Below, one piece after another: positions 17,457 through 25,417 of a stretch of DNA of 64,000 nt (the stretch's first letter is position 1; each line of letters starts with the position of its first letter). The notes under the pieces are model-generated. The model saw only the letters and a program-made list of their open reading frames with translations, had not been told where the DNA came from and made no database searches. The stretch is taken from assembly GCF_030143255.1 (NCBI RefSeq), contig NZ_JARJNR010000003.1:186001-250000 (forward strand), in the 5' to 3' direction. The DNA is from Frigidibacter sp. SD6-1. Its GTDB lineage: Bacteria > Pseudomonadota > Alphaproteobacteria > Rhodobacterales > Rhodobacteraceae. The position numbers and the translations under genes were made by a program.

Positions 17457-18347
17457 ATGCGGGCACGGGCGACGGCGATCGGTTTCGGGGCGATCCTTCT
17501 GTGGTCGCTTCTGGCGCTCTTCACCGTCGGGACGGTGCCGGTGCCGCCCTTCCTCCTGAACGCGCTGACCTTTTCCATCGGCGGCCTCGTCGGGCTGATC
17601 TGGATCGGCTTCGGCGGGGGGGGCGGGCAGCTCGGGCGCGTGCAGCCGAAAACCTACCTCCTCGGCGCGGTCGGCCTCTTTGGCTATCATTTCCTCTATT
17701 TCTCGGCGCTAAGGCTGGCGCCTCCGGCCGAGGCCGGGCTGATCTGCTATCTCTGGCCGCTGTTCATCGTGCTCTTCTCGGGGCTTTTGCCCGGCGAGCG
17801 GCTGACGGCCATGCATGTCGTCGGTGCGGCGCTGGCCTTCGCGGGCACGGCCTGCCTGCTGCTAGGCAGGGGCGGTTCGGTGGAAGGCAGTCTGTCCGGC
17901 TTCCTGCTCGCCTTCCTGGCGGCGCTGACCTGGGCGGCCTATTCGCTTTTGTCGCGCCGGATGGAAGAGGTGCCGACCGCCGCGGTTGCCGTTTTCTGCC
18001 TGATCACGGCGGTGCTATCGGTGCCCTTCCATCTGGCCCTGGAAGAGACTGCCTGGCCCATCGGCATGCGCGGCTGGCTGTGCGTTATCGCGCTTGGCCT
18101 CGGGCCTGTGGGGCTGGCCTTCTATGTCTGGGATGTGGGGGTCAAGCGGGGCGATATTCAGATACTGGGAACCGCTTCCTACGCGGCGCCGCTTCTGTCG
18201 ACGCTCGCACTTGTCGCCTCGGGCGTGGCAGAACCAACCGCCCGCATCGGAATTGCCGCACTGTGCATTACCGCCGGTGCGGGTCTGGCCGCCTGGGCCA
18301 GCGCCCGCGTCCGGACGGCGGAAATCAGGCCCGGCTCAACCGGCTGA
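17457..18347 (+). CDS. DMT-family (EamA) transporter, YddG-like
   Basis: A 296-aa inner-membrane exporter of the drug/metabolite transporter superfamily with ten predicted helices arranged as two EamA repeats. The start at 17457 has GGAGGA 8 bases upstream. The second repeat contains LAFLAALTWAAYSLLSRRM, typical of the group. The sequence resembles YddG-type aromatic amino acid exporters, but substrate cannot be assigned. The gene is monocistronic and convergent with the YdcH-like gene, overlapping it by 23 bp. Confidence 0.82.
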   Translation: MRARATAIGFGAILLWSLLALFTVGTVPVPPFLLNALTFSIGGLVGLIWIGFGGGGGQLGRVQPKTYLLGAVGLFGYHFLYFSALRLAPPAEAGLICYLWPLFIVLFSGLLPGERLTAMHVVGAALAFAGTACLLLGRGGSVEGSLSGFLLAFLAALTWAAYSLLSRRMEEVPTAAVAVFCLITAVLSVPFHLALEETAWPIGMRGWLCVIALGLGPVGLAFYVWDVGVKRGDIQILGTASYAAPLLSTLALVASGVAEPTARIGIAALCITAGAGLAAWASARVRTAEIRPGSTG

Positions 18348-18492
18348 TTTCTTCCTTCAGCTTCAGTTTCTGCTTCTTCATGTCGGCGATGGTCAGATCG
18401 TCGGTGCTCAGGCTGCGCTGGGCTTCCTCGACAGCTTCGGACAGATGCTGGTGCTTCTTGTGGAGCTCCTGCAAATGGGCGTTCATCGACAT
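18325..18492 (-). CDS. Small YdcH-like protein (DUF465)
   Basis: A 55-aa, highly charged, entirely helical protein: ATG at 18492 with GAGGAG 6 bases upstream, stop TGA at 18325. The sequence pattern MNAHLQELHKKHQHLSEAVE, followed by a basic second helix with KLKEEISRL, is that of the DUF465/YdcH family, which forms helical hairpins. The cellular role is unknown in the family. The 3' end overlaps the convergent transporter gene by 23 bp. Confidence 0.85.
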   Translation of the reverse strand: MSMNAHLQELHKKHQHLSEAVEEAQRSLSTDDLTIADMKKQKLKLKEEISRLSRA

Positions 18493-18626
18493 CGTCAACT
18501 CCTCTGCTGTGAACCTCTGAGGGTCAGTCGAGCATATTCCCCGAGTCGTGTCACGCGCGAAGGTGTCGCAGTGTGAAGAGTTTATGACGGTTGGCGGAGG
18601 ACTGCCTGCCCGCCCGTTGAAACCTG

Positions 18627-19385
18627 TCAGTCGAAACCCGGCAAGGCGGCGCCATCGCGCAGGACGGCGCGGGCATCTGGCGTGAAATCGTCGCCGTCGG
18701 CCAGATGCGCGAGGCCTTCATGCAGGATGAAGGGCGATAGAAGCCGGAGCGGCGCGCGGCCGGTCTTGCGGGCACGGACGATCACCCTGCTGGCCGGGCG
18801 CCCGGCGCGCGGCACCAGCGGCAGGATCGAGACCGACCCTGCGCGGCCCTGAAGCTCGGCTAGTATGTCACCCAGCCGTTCGGCCAGATGGATCATGGTC
18901 ATCCAGCCGCCGGGGCGAAGCCGCCTGAGGCCCGCATCGATCCAGGCCGACAGCGGCGCGTCTTCACGAAAGGCGATCTCGCGGCCCGAATTGCGGGCGC
19001 CGGTGCCGTCCCCGGCACGAAAGAAGGGCGGGTTGGCGATCACATGATCGAAACTGCGGGCGCGAAGCGGCGGGGGCGGGTGGGTCAGATCGCCCGCGAT
19101 CACCTCGAAAGGCAGGCCGTTCTGCCGGGCACTCTCTTCCGCGAGGGCCGCATAGTCTGCCTGGCGTTCGATCCCCGTGACCGCCGCGCCGGACACGCGA
19201 GACAGAAGGCACAGGCTCGCCACCCCGACGCCGCAGCCAAGCTCCAGTACGGTGTCACCGGGACGCACCGGGGCGGCAGCGGCAAGCAACACCGGATCGG
19301 TGGCGGCGCGATAGCCGTCCTTCGGCTGAAGGATGGTGAGCCGGCCGCCAAGAAAACCGTCCGAGGTTGTCTGCGGCTCAGGCAT
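18627..19385 (-). CDS. tRNA1(Val) (adenine(37)-N6)-methyltransferase-like protein
   Basis: SAM-dependent class I methyltransferase, 252 aa from ATG 19385 (an upstream ATG at 19403 would overlap the preceding gene more deeply). Motif I is VLELGCGVGVAS (about residues 45-56). The catalytic NPPF motif, in VIANPPFF, marks N6-adenine or amino methyltransferases of the TrmN6/YfiC group, and FLGGRLTILQPKDGYRAATDP is the group's N-terminal signature. It probably modifies A37 of tRNA-Val. It is coupled to the upstream DUF2007 gene, whose stop lies inside its start region. Confidence 0.85.
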   Translation of the reverse strand: MPEPQTTSDGFLGGRLTILQPKDGYRAATDPVLLAAAAPVRPGDTVLELGCGVGVASLCLLSRVSGAAVTGIERQADYAALAEESARQNGLPFEVIAGDLTHPPPPLRARSFDHVIANPPFFRAGDGTGARNSGREIAFREDAPLSAWIDAGLRRLRPGGWMTMIHLAERLGDILAELQGRAGSVSILPLVPRAGRPASRVIVRARKTGRAPLRLLSPFILHEGLAHLADGDDFTPDARAVLRDGAALPGFD

Positions 19386-19596
19386 CGCGTTCGGGGATGT
19401 CATTGTCGCGCAAGAGTGCCCGCGCCATGAAGTAATCGCGGTCGGCGACCATCAGCCTGCGCGGCAATATGCCCAATCCGCCTTCAAGGACGCTCATGTG
19501 GACGTCCCATTCAAAGGCCGCTATACCCTCCCCATCCAGCAGGGCGGTTGCAAAGGCGATCCGGGTCGGGTCTGTCGTGCGCAAAAGCTCTTTCAT
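19378..19596 (-). CDS. DUF2007 family small protein
   Basis: A 72-aa protein from ATG 19596 with the DUF2007 pattern: MKELLRTTDPTRIAFATALL, then GIAAFEWDVHMSVLEGGLGI and LMVADRDYFMARALL. The family is annotated as a putative signal-transducing protein of ferredoxin-like fold; its role is unknown. It lies upstream of, and overlaps, the methyltransferase gene and is divergent from the polyprenyl synthase gene. Confidence 0.85.
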   Translation of the reverse strand: MKELLRTTDPTRIAFATALLDGEGIAAFEWDVHMSVLEGGLGILPRRLMVADRDYFMARALLRDNDIPERDA

Positions 19597-19658
19597 ATGC
19601 CAAGACTTAACGCGCTTTGCGGAAATGTCACGGCGGGACCTCGAGATCTGGAACGAAG

Positions 19659-20660
19659 ATGAGCCTGGACGACGCCTCGACAAAACCGCATGACCGGCTG
19701 GGAACCTATCTCGCCCGGGACATGGAAGAGGTGAACGCCCTGATCCGCACGCGGATGGCGTCGGAACATGCCCCCCGCATCCCCGAAGTGACGGCGCATC
19801 TGGTCGAGGCGGGTGGCAAGCGGCTGAGGCCGATGCTGACGCTCGCGGCGGCGCGGATGATGGGCTACGAAGGCCCCTATCACGTCCATCTCGCCGCGAC
19901 GGTCGAGTTCATCCATACTGCGACGCTTCTGCATGACGATGTGGTCGATGAAAGCCGCCAACGGCGGGGGCGCCCGACGGCCAACCTTCTGTGGGACAAC
20001 AAATCGTCGGTTCTGGTCGGCGACTATCTCTTTTCGCGCTCGTTCCAGCTGATGGTGGAAACCGGCTCGCTCAGGGTTCTCGACATTCTGGCGAATGCTT
20101 CCGCGACGATTGCCGAGGGCGAGGTGCTGCAACTGACCGCGGCGCAGGACCTTCGTACCGACGAGCGGATCTATCTGCAGGTGGTGCGCGGCAAGACGGC
20201 GGCGCTCTTTTCGGCCGCGACCGAGGTGGGCGGCGTGATCGCCGGGGCGTCGGAAGACCAGGTGGCGGCGCTCTTCACCTATGGCGATGCCTTGGGCGTG
20301 GCCTTCCAGATGGTCGATGATCTTCTTGACTATGGCGGTGCGGCGGCGGTCATCGGCAAGAATGTCGGCGACGATTTCCGCGAGCGGAAGCTGACGCTGC
20401 CGGTCATCCGCGCGGTTGCCCATGCGAATGCGGCCGAACGGGCTTTCTGGGAGCGTGTGATCGAGAAGGGCGACCAGCGCGAGGGCGATCTGGAAGAGGC
20501 GATGCAGCTTCTTGCCCGCCATGGCGCGCTGGAAGCAACCCGGGCCGAGGCGCTCGCATGGTCGGCCAAGGCGCGGGACGCGCTGACGCGCCTGCCAGAG
20601 CACGAACTCAACGACATGATGGCCGATCTGGCCGATTATGTCGTGGCGCGGGTGCGCTGA
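19659..20660 (+). CDS. ispB: Polyprenyl diphosphate synthase (octaprenyl/decaprenyl type)
   Basis: Trans-prenyltransferase that builds the isoprenoid side chain of ubiquinone, 333 aa from ATG 19659. It has the first aspartate-rich motif DDVVD starting at Asp93 (LLHDDVVDESRQRRGRPT), the GGKRLRP substrate-binding motif, and the second aspartate-rich motif in FQMVDDLLDYGG. Chain length (C40 or C50) cannot be read with confidence; Rhodobacterales mostly make Q-10. Monocistronic. Confidence 0.92.
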   Translation: MSLDDASTKPHDRLGTYLARDMEEVNALIRTRMASEHAPRIPEVTAHLVEAGGKRLRPMLTLAAARMMGYEGPYHVHLAATVEFIHTATLLHDDVVDESRQRRGRPTANLLWDNKSSVLVGDYLFSRSFQLMVETGSLRVLDILANASATIAEGEVLQLTAAQDLRTDERIYLQVVRGKTAALFSAATEVGGVIAGASEDQVAALFTYGDALGVAFQMVDDLLDYGGAAAVIGKNVGDDFRERKLTLPVIRAVAHANAAERAFWERVIEKGDQREGDLEEAMQLLARHGALEATRAEALAWSAKARDALTRLPEHELNDMMADLADYVVARVR

Positions 20661-20675
20661 AACGGGCAGCGAAGC

Positions 20676-20745
20676 GGGCCGCTCTTCGGCCCTTACAGGC
20701 CTCATCGCTCTTCAGCGAAGAGCCCCAGCAAGGGGGCGCGAGCGG
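20676..20745. repeat. Dispersed gene-end repeat, copy A
   Basis: A GC-rich element of about 70 bp just after the ispB stop, containing the hairpin GCTCTTC/GAAGAGC (20707-20723) and a right part CCCCAGCAAGGGGGCGCGAGC. It aligns loosely with copies at 27146, 35781 and 49478, sharing a C-T-C-rich left arm, GCGAAGA(G/C), then a (C)xxAGGG block and GA(T)GAGC. All four sit between genes. Confidence 0.5.
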
Positions 20746-20758
20746 TCTGTCAGCTTTC

Positions 20759-21664
20759 TCAGCTGTGCCGCCCGCCCGAGAAGAACGATTTCACCTTCTG
20801 CCACAGGATGGCGACCGGGATCAGCAGAAGGAAGATGAACTTCTTCGCGAAGGCCAGCAGAAGCACCAGAAGACCGGTCTTCGCCGCGACCTTGCCCGCG
20901 ATCAGGCCGCCGATGCCAACCGCGGCGACGGTGTCGACGCCCGGAACATAATCGGCATAGCGGTTGCCCTCGGCAAAACTGACCATCTTCATCACTTCCG
21001 GCGCGGCCGCGCGGACGCTTTCCAGTTCGTCCATCCCGGCGATGAAATTCACCACCATGACACCGTGCCGCCCGAGGACGCGGATGTTGTAGTTGAGCGT
21101 CTCGCCGTCGACATCGCCAAACTGCAGCCGCTTCGCCCAATAGAGCTTGCGTTCGCTCTTGTCGTAGTGCGGCGGCTCGGCCCAGCCGAGGAGCGCGACT
21201 GATCCATATCCCTGCGCCTCGCGCTCCTTGCTGCTCTGCTTGGTGTCGCGCTGCATCTGACGCAGAAGGTCGTCGTAATCGTAGCCGTCGGCATCCCCGT
21301 CCGAGACATAGCCCATTTCCTCAAAGCTCATCTCGACGCCCCAGCCGGAACCGTAAGGGGAGTGCGCGGCCGGAAAGATCATGCCAAGTGTGCCTTCGGC
21401 GGAGGGATTGCCCCAGATATCCACGATCACATAGGCGGAATCCTCGGCGCCGAGGAAATAGTAGTCATCGGGGATCGTGACTTCGGCCCTGCCGCCATCG
21501 ATGCTGATCTTGCCGGTCTGAAGAGCCATCTTGTCGGCGCGTGCCTGCTCTTCTGCAGAGAGTAGCCCGTAATCTTCGGGGAACATCTCCTTGAAGCTTT
21601 CCGCATGCGCCGGAAGGAGAGTGAGCGTGAACGTGACTGCCAAGCAGGAAAGAAAGGTCTTCAT
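20759..21664 (-). CDS. DUF2167 membrane-anchored protein
   Basis: A 301-aa protein from ATG 21664, signal peptide about residues 1-21. The DUF2167 domain follows with its characteristic runs: FLGAEDSAYVIVDIWGNP, GWGVEMSFEEMGYVSDGDAD, LLGWAEPPHYDKSERKLYWA and LNYNIRVLGRHGVMVVNF. Two hydrophobic helices near the C-terminus (about 250-290) anchor it in the inner membrane with the bulk in the periplasm. The family has no established function. Monocistronic, downstream of the leuB terminator. Confidence 0.85.
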   Translation of the reverse strand: MKTFLSCLAVTFTLTLLPAHAESFKEMFPEDYGLLSAEEQARADKMALQTGKISIDGGRAEVTIPDDYYFLGAEDSAYVIVDIWGNPSAEGTLGMIFPAAHSPYGSGWGVEMSFEEMGYVSDGDADGYDYDDLLRQMQRDTKQSSKEREAQGYGSVALLGWAEPPHYDKSERKLYWAKRLQFGDVDGETLNYNIRVLGRHGVMVVNFIAGMDELESVRAAAPEVMKMVSFAEGNRYADYVPGVDTVAAVGIGGLIAGKVAAKTGLLVLLLAFAKKFIFLLLIPVAILWQKVKSFFSGGRHS

Positions 21665-21677
21665 CGGTCCTCGAAAC

Positions 21678-21704
21678 AAAAAAAGGGGCACAACAGTGCC
21701 CCTT
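21678..21704 (-). terminator. leuB intrinsic terminator
   Basis: On the minus strand, arms AAGGGGCA/TGCCCCTT are followed by a T run. A second perfect 8-bp palindrome (GATCACGG/CCGTGATC, 21707-21724) stands between it and the leuB stop at 21728. Confidence 0.88.
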
Positions 21705-21727
21705 CAGATCACGGTTCCGTGATCCTG

Positions 21728-22834
21728 TCAAAGACTCGCGTCCAGGGCGGCGATGATCGCATCGCCCATCTCCCCGGTTGTGACCGGCTTGCCACGCTCT
21801 GGGCCCATGAGGTCGGCGGTGCGGACGCCGTCGGCCAGCACTTTCTCGACCGCCTGTTCGACCCGCGTCGCCTCGTCGCCAAGGTCGAACGAATAGCGCA
21901 GCGCCATCGCGAAAGAGAGGATGCAGGCGATCGGGTTGGCCTTGCCCTGACCGGCGATATCGGGGGCCGAGCCATGGACGGGTTCGTACAGCGCCTTCGG
22001 CCGGCCATTCGCCATCGGTGCGCCGAGCGAGGCCGATGGCAGCATGCCAAGCGAGCCGGTCAGCATCGCGGCGGCGTCCGACAGAAGGTCGCCAAAGAGG
22101 TTGTCGGTCACGATCACGTCGAACTGCTTGGGCCAGCGGCAAAGCTGCATCGCGCCCGCGTCGGCGTACATGTGGCTGAGTTCGACGTCCGCGTATTCCT
22201 TGTCATGCACTTCCTGCACGACCTCGCGCCACAGGATGCCGGATTCCATCACATTGGCCTTCTCCATCGAGCAGACCTTGTTGCCCCGCCGCCGCGCCAG
22301 TTCGAAGGCAGACCGCGCCACGCGGGCGATCTCGCTTTCGGTATAGCGCTGGGTGTTGACCCCCACCCGTTCGTTGCCCTCGGTGAAAATGCCGCGCGGT
22401 TCGCCGAAATAGACGCCCGAGGTCAGCTCGCGGACGATGACGATATCGAGGCCCGCGACCACCTCTTTTTTCAGCGACGAAAAATCGGCGAGCGCGTCGA
22501 AGCACTGCGCGGGGCGGAGGTTGGAATAGAGGTCCATTTCCTTGCGGAGCCTGAGAAGCCCGCGCTCGGGCTTTACCGAGAAGTCGAGCTTGTCATACTT
22601 CGGCCCGCCGACCGCGCCCAGAAGCACGGCGTCCACCGCCTGCGCCTTGGCCATCGTATCGTCATGCAGGGGCGTGCCGTACTTGTCATAGGCGCAGCCG
22701 CCCACGAGGTCTTCGGAGACGTCGAAGGTGACACCGCGCTTGTCACCGAACCAGCCGATGATCTTCTTCACCTCGGCCATGACTTCCGGGCCGATGCCGT
22801 CACCGGCGAGGATGAGGAGGGAAGGGTTGGCCAC
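21728..22834 (-). CDS. leuB: 3-isopropylmalate dehydrogenase
   Basis: NAD-dependent oxidative decarboxylase of leucine biosynthesis, 368 aa, full length. It has the N-terminal [16 protein letters not shown], substrate arginines in [20 protein letters not shown] and [15 protein letters not shown], and the metal/NAD signature region with [21 protein letters not shown] and [17 protein letters not shown]. It closes the leu cluster, separated from leuC-leuD by two other genes and the acquired segment at 22.9-24.3 kb, and appears to have its own promoter in 22835-22930. Confidence 0.97.
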   Translation of the reverse strand: MANPSLLILAGDGIGPEVMAEVKKIIGWFGDKRGVTFDVSEDLVGGCAYDKYGTPLHDDTMAKAQAVDAVLLGAVGGPKYDKLDFSVKPERGLLRLRKEMDLYSNLRPAQCFDALADFSSLKKEVVAGLDIVIVRELTSGVYFGEPRGIFTEGNERVGVNTQRYTESEIARVARSAFELARRRGNKVCSMEKANVMESGILWREVVQEVHDKEYADVELSHMYADAGAMQLCRWPKQFDVIVTDNLFGDLLSDAAAMLTGSLGMLPSASLGAPMANGRPKALYEPVHGSAPDIAGQGKANPIACILSFAMALRYSFDLGDEATRVEQAVEKVLADGVRTADLMGPERGKPVTTGEMGDAIIAALDASL

Positions 22835-22931
22835 GGGCGGTCTCCTGTCAAAACGGGTGCGAGAAGCGCCTAGCCAAAGGGGGACGCGGGGTCAAGCCGG
22901 TCAGGGTGGCTGCCACCCCGGCAGATACCGG

Positions 22932-23219
22932 GCCTCGGTCAGCGAAGAGGTGGACGCCAAGCTCCGCGACCAGATCAAGGCGGGGACTTTTCCGGTGCGG
23001 CTGAAGCCCGAGGATTGGCAGTCGGGCACGATCAACTGGCTTCTGGACGTGATCGCGCCGGACCGGAAGACGGCGGGCCGGGTGATCGCGAACTTTGCCC
23101 AGGTGGTGAAGGAGGGGGAGCTCAGGATGCATCCCCAGATCGGCGGGCTTGTGGAGCGGGAGATGCTGGAGAAGATGGGGGGCAGCAGACTTGCGCAACC
23201 CGAAGGAGGGCAGACCTGA
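22932..23219 (+). pseudogene. 5'-truncated RTX toxin-activating lysine-acyltransferase (HlyC family)
   Basis: 95 codons that match the C-terminal half of HlyC-type acyltransferases: ASVSEEVDAKLRDQI, then PVRLKPEDWQSGTINWLLDV, IAPDRKTAGRVIANF, and a HPQIGGLVEREMLEKMG tail. The N-terminal half, which in this family holds the catalytic histidine, is missing. Homology stops abruptly at 22932, about 100 bp from the divergent leuB start, and no plausible start codon with a ribosome site precedes it. Full-length members acylate RTX toxins on lysine. This copy cannot be active and looks like a relic of a toxin operon. It is followed, with one-base overlap, by an intact immunity-type gene. Confidence 0.72.
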
Positions 23220-23866
23220 TGGCATGGGTGATTTCTGGCGGGCATTGGACCGAGGAAGACAAGGCGCGCTATCCCGAAGTGCGGATGTCGCATCATTGGA
23301 AGAACCTGGACGGCGACACGCGCCAACTGGAAGTGATCGACGCATCCCAGGATGATGGGGGGCTAATGTCCGGTCGTAGCCCCCAAGATGGACGCCCCAT
23401 CAGGGACAAGAACGTGCCGACCCGGCTGGAGCGGACCGGACCGACGCTGGAAGAGTATCCGCTTCAGGACGTGCTTTCATACTGGAGCGGCAATCTTCTG
23501 GTCTGTAAGGCGTTCCGCGATCTTCTGGAGGAGATGGAGCCGGGCGTACACCAGTTTTTCCCGATGGACCTGCTGGTCAATGGCACAAAGGTCGCAACCT
23601 ACTACTGGTTCGTCTGCTGCACCCGCTTGGCCACGCTTGCGGCAGACCATTGCTATCCGCCCCTTAATCCGCGGGGCTTCTGGAAGCCCAGCCCGTTCGG
23701 TCAGAATCAGGGTGACCGAGTGGTCTTGTCAAAACGGCTGATCGGCGCCCATCACGCCTGGTACGACAAGTTCTACGGTAAGACCTTCTTCTCGAATGCT
23801 TTCGCCGAACGCCTGCAAACCCTGAAGCTGACGGGCATCGATTCCTTCCAATTTCCCGAGGTCTGA
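23219..23866 (+). CDS. Imm11-family putative immunity protein
   Basis: A 215-aa protein whose C-terminal two thirds follow the Imm11 (DUF1629, MXAN_0049-type) pattern: LSYWSGNLLVCKAFRDLLEE, EPGVHQFFPMDLL, then the IGAHHAWYDKFYG and TGIDSFQFPEV segments near the end. The family is predicted to neutralise polymorphic or contact-dependent toxins. The start (ATG 23219) overlaps the stop of the truncated acyltransferase and has AGGAGGG 8 bases upstream, so it was built as the distal gene of a toxin operon. No toxin gene remains. Base composition is visibly lower in G+C than the neighbours. Confidence 0.72.
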   Translation: MAWVISGGHWTEEDKARYPEVRMSHHWKNLDGDTRQLEVIDASQDDGGLMSGRSPQDGRPIRDKNVPTRLERTGPTLEEYPLQDVLSYWSGNLLVCKAFRDLLEEMEPGVHQFFPMDLLVNGTKVATYYWFVCCTRLATLAADHCYPPLNPRGFWKPSPFGQNQGDRVVLSKRLIGAHHAWYDKFYGKTFFSNAFAERLQTLKLTGIDSFQFPEV

Positions 23867-23919
23867 TCGACCGGCATTCGGTTCGATAACGCTAATTCAA
23901 CTTTTCTGGGACTGATCAA

Positions 23920-24330
23920 ATGGTGAACTTTCCGGACCTTCCGCTGCCGCCGCAATGGCTCAAGGATATCATCGGCGACACATCGCGGGATGGCCTTCGG
24001 GGCTTTTGGGCCGGATCGCATATGCTGGCAGGTGGCACGGACCATTTTAAAGGAGTTTACACGGAAGCCAATCGCGGACTATCGGAAGGCAATCCTCACT
24101 TCCTGACTGACCAGAGCAAGTTCAACGGCGTCCTGCAGCTCTCTGGAACAGCGGTCCGGCGCGAAGATGCGATAAGCGTGAAGCAGGCCAGCCCTCCGGG
24201 CTGCAGGGTGGGTGCCAACCCACCATATAGATTGACAAATCCGGGCGTCACGGTGGGTCTCACCCGCCCTACGTTCTGTTCCGTCGCAGGTTGTGGCCTT
24301 GATGGTGCGGGTGAGTGTCGAGACGCTTGA
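23920..24330 (+). CDS. Orphan ORF, probably a truncated accessory gene
   Basis: The first roughly 75 codons look protein-like and hydrophilic (PDLPLPPQWLKDIIGD, then FWAGSHMLAGG), but I recognise no family. From about codon 88 the frame runs into the GTAGGGTGGG-type inverted repeat at 24203-24273, and its last 45 codons are simply translated repeat. This suggests that the original 3' end was replaced. It lies 54 bp after the Imm11-type gene on the same strand and shares its lower G+C content, so it may be the remnant of a toxin or second immunity gene. This is inference from position only. Confidence 0.35.
   Translation: MVNFPDLPLPPQWLKDIIGDTSRDGLRGFWAGSHMLAGGTDHFKGVYTEANRGLSEGNPHFLTDQSKFNGVLQLSGTAVRREDAISVKQASPPGCRVGANPPYRLTNPGVTVGLTRPTFCSVAGCGLDGAGECRDA
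24203..24273. repeat. GTAGGGTGGG-type inverted repeat (REP-like, two hairpins)
   Basis: Two short hairpins, GGTGGGT-GCCA-ACCCACC (24207-24224) and GGTGGGT-CTC-ACCCGCC (24252-24268), are enclosed by imperfect outer arms (GCAGGGTGGG on the left, CCCGCCCTAC on the right). I recognise this GTAGGGTGGGT...ACCCACCCTAC layout as a common dispersed palindromic repeat in proteobacterial intergenic DNA. It closes the acquired segment on the endonuclease side. Confidence 0.6.
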
Positions 24331-24355
24331 GATCACCCTTGCGATGGCGGGGCGG

Positions 24356-25417
24356 TCAGGGCAGGGCGATGTCGATCCAGACGAGGCGATGGGATGAGGC
24401 CTGGGCGACGGTGGGTGCGAACGGGTCGGAGGGGGCGGGCCAGAGGGTGCCTGCGGCGGTGACGGTCAGATCGGCGGAGGGCAAGACATAATCCACCCTC
24501 AGATTGTCGCCGACATTGGGATTTCCCGCCCAGTCGGTCGTGTCCAGCGCGGGATCGCCCGCCTTGCCGGGGATGGCGGCCGCCGCGCCGCCGGGGCTTT
24601 GCGGGCGCGGATCGGCAAGGCGGGGGTCGGACAGAAGCGCCCGGATCGCCGTCCGGTCGCCCGCGCCATCCTCGGGGTCGGCGTTGGCGTTGCCGAGAAG
24701 GACGAAGGGCCCCTCGGGCGCGGCCCATGGCAGCTTGCCGTCCAGGTAGAGCGGCCAGAAGGCTGCCTCATCATGGTTGCGGGCGCGGTTCATGTTCTCG
24801 GGCGCGAAGACAGGCGGACCGGCATGCCAGGCAAGAAGGCGAAGCGCGCTGCCGTTCGGTAAAAGGACCGGCACGTCCCACATGCCGTGGGCAGAGAGCC
24901 GCAGCACATCCTCGGCACCCTCGGGCAGCCCCGCTTCGGCCATGCGATTTCCCGGCAGGTCGCGCCAGAGGAAAGGCGACAGGTCTCGCGCGCGCTCGCT
25001 ATCCAGGGGCAGGCGCGACAGGATCGCCATGCCGCCCTGTCCGCGGAAGGAGGCGAAACCGTGTGCATCACGCGGGCCGCTGGTCTGCCCGTCTCCGTCA
25101 AGGTCGAACCCGGTGGGCTCACCCGCGTTTGGACGGAAGGCGAAGACGTGAGGGTAGGGATGGCCCAGGGCAGAGAGCGCCGCCTGCAGCGCATGAAGGG
25201 CGACATGATCGGCATCCCAATCCAGATCGGTCAGCAGTAGCACGTCGGCATCCGCCACAACGATCACGTCGAGAACGGCCCCGGCCTGCGCGTCCCTGGC
25301 CGTTGCCAGGTCACGGACGAGGAGCCCCGGGCCGTCGCGGCTGAGACCGGGATCCCAGGTGGCGATCCGCAGGCTGTCGGCGGCTGCGGGCGTGGCCAGC
25401 GTCAGTGCTAGGATCAG
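24356..25417 (-). CDS. Secreted endonuclease/exonuclease/phosphatase family protein
   Basis: A 353-residue EEP-fold protein: SLRIATWDPGLSRDGPGLL at the domain start, ADADVLLLTDLDWD, the PFVLLGNANADP loop (equivalent of GDFN) and DNLRVDYVLPSADL near the C-terminus. In the EEP family these loops hold metal-binding and catalytic Asn/Asp/His residues. A short hydrophobic stretch ending PAAA looks like a signal peptide. There is no ATG, GTG or TTG between the upstream gene's stop and this signal. The best start is CTG at 25417, overlapping that stop as CTGA. Whether it acts on nucleic acid or on another phosphodiester is unknown. Confidence 0.75.
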   Translation of the reverse strand: MILALTLATPAAADSLRIATWDPGLSRDGPGLLVRDLATARDAQAGAVLDVIVVADADVLLLTDLDWDADHVALHALQAALSALGHPYPHVFAFRPNAGEPTGFDLDGDGQTSGPRDAHGFASFRGQGGMAILSRLPLDSERARDLSPFLWRDLPGNRMAEAGLPEGAEDVLRLSAHGMWDVPVLLPNGSALRLLAWHAGPPVFAPENMNRARNHDEAAFWPLYLDGKLPWAAPEGPFVLLGNANADPEDGAGDRTAIRALLSDPRLADPRPQSPGGAAAAIPGKAGDPALDTTDWAGNPNVGDNLRVDYVLPSADLTVTAAGTLWPAPSDPFAPTVAQASSHRLVWIDIALP

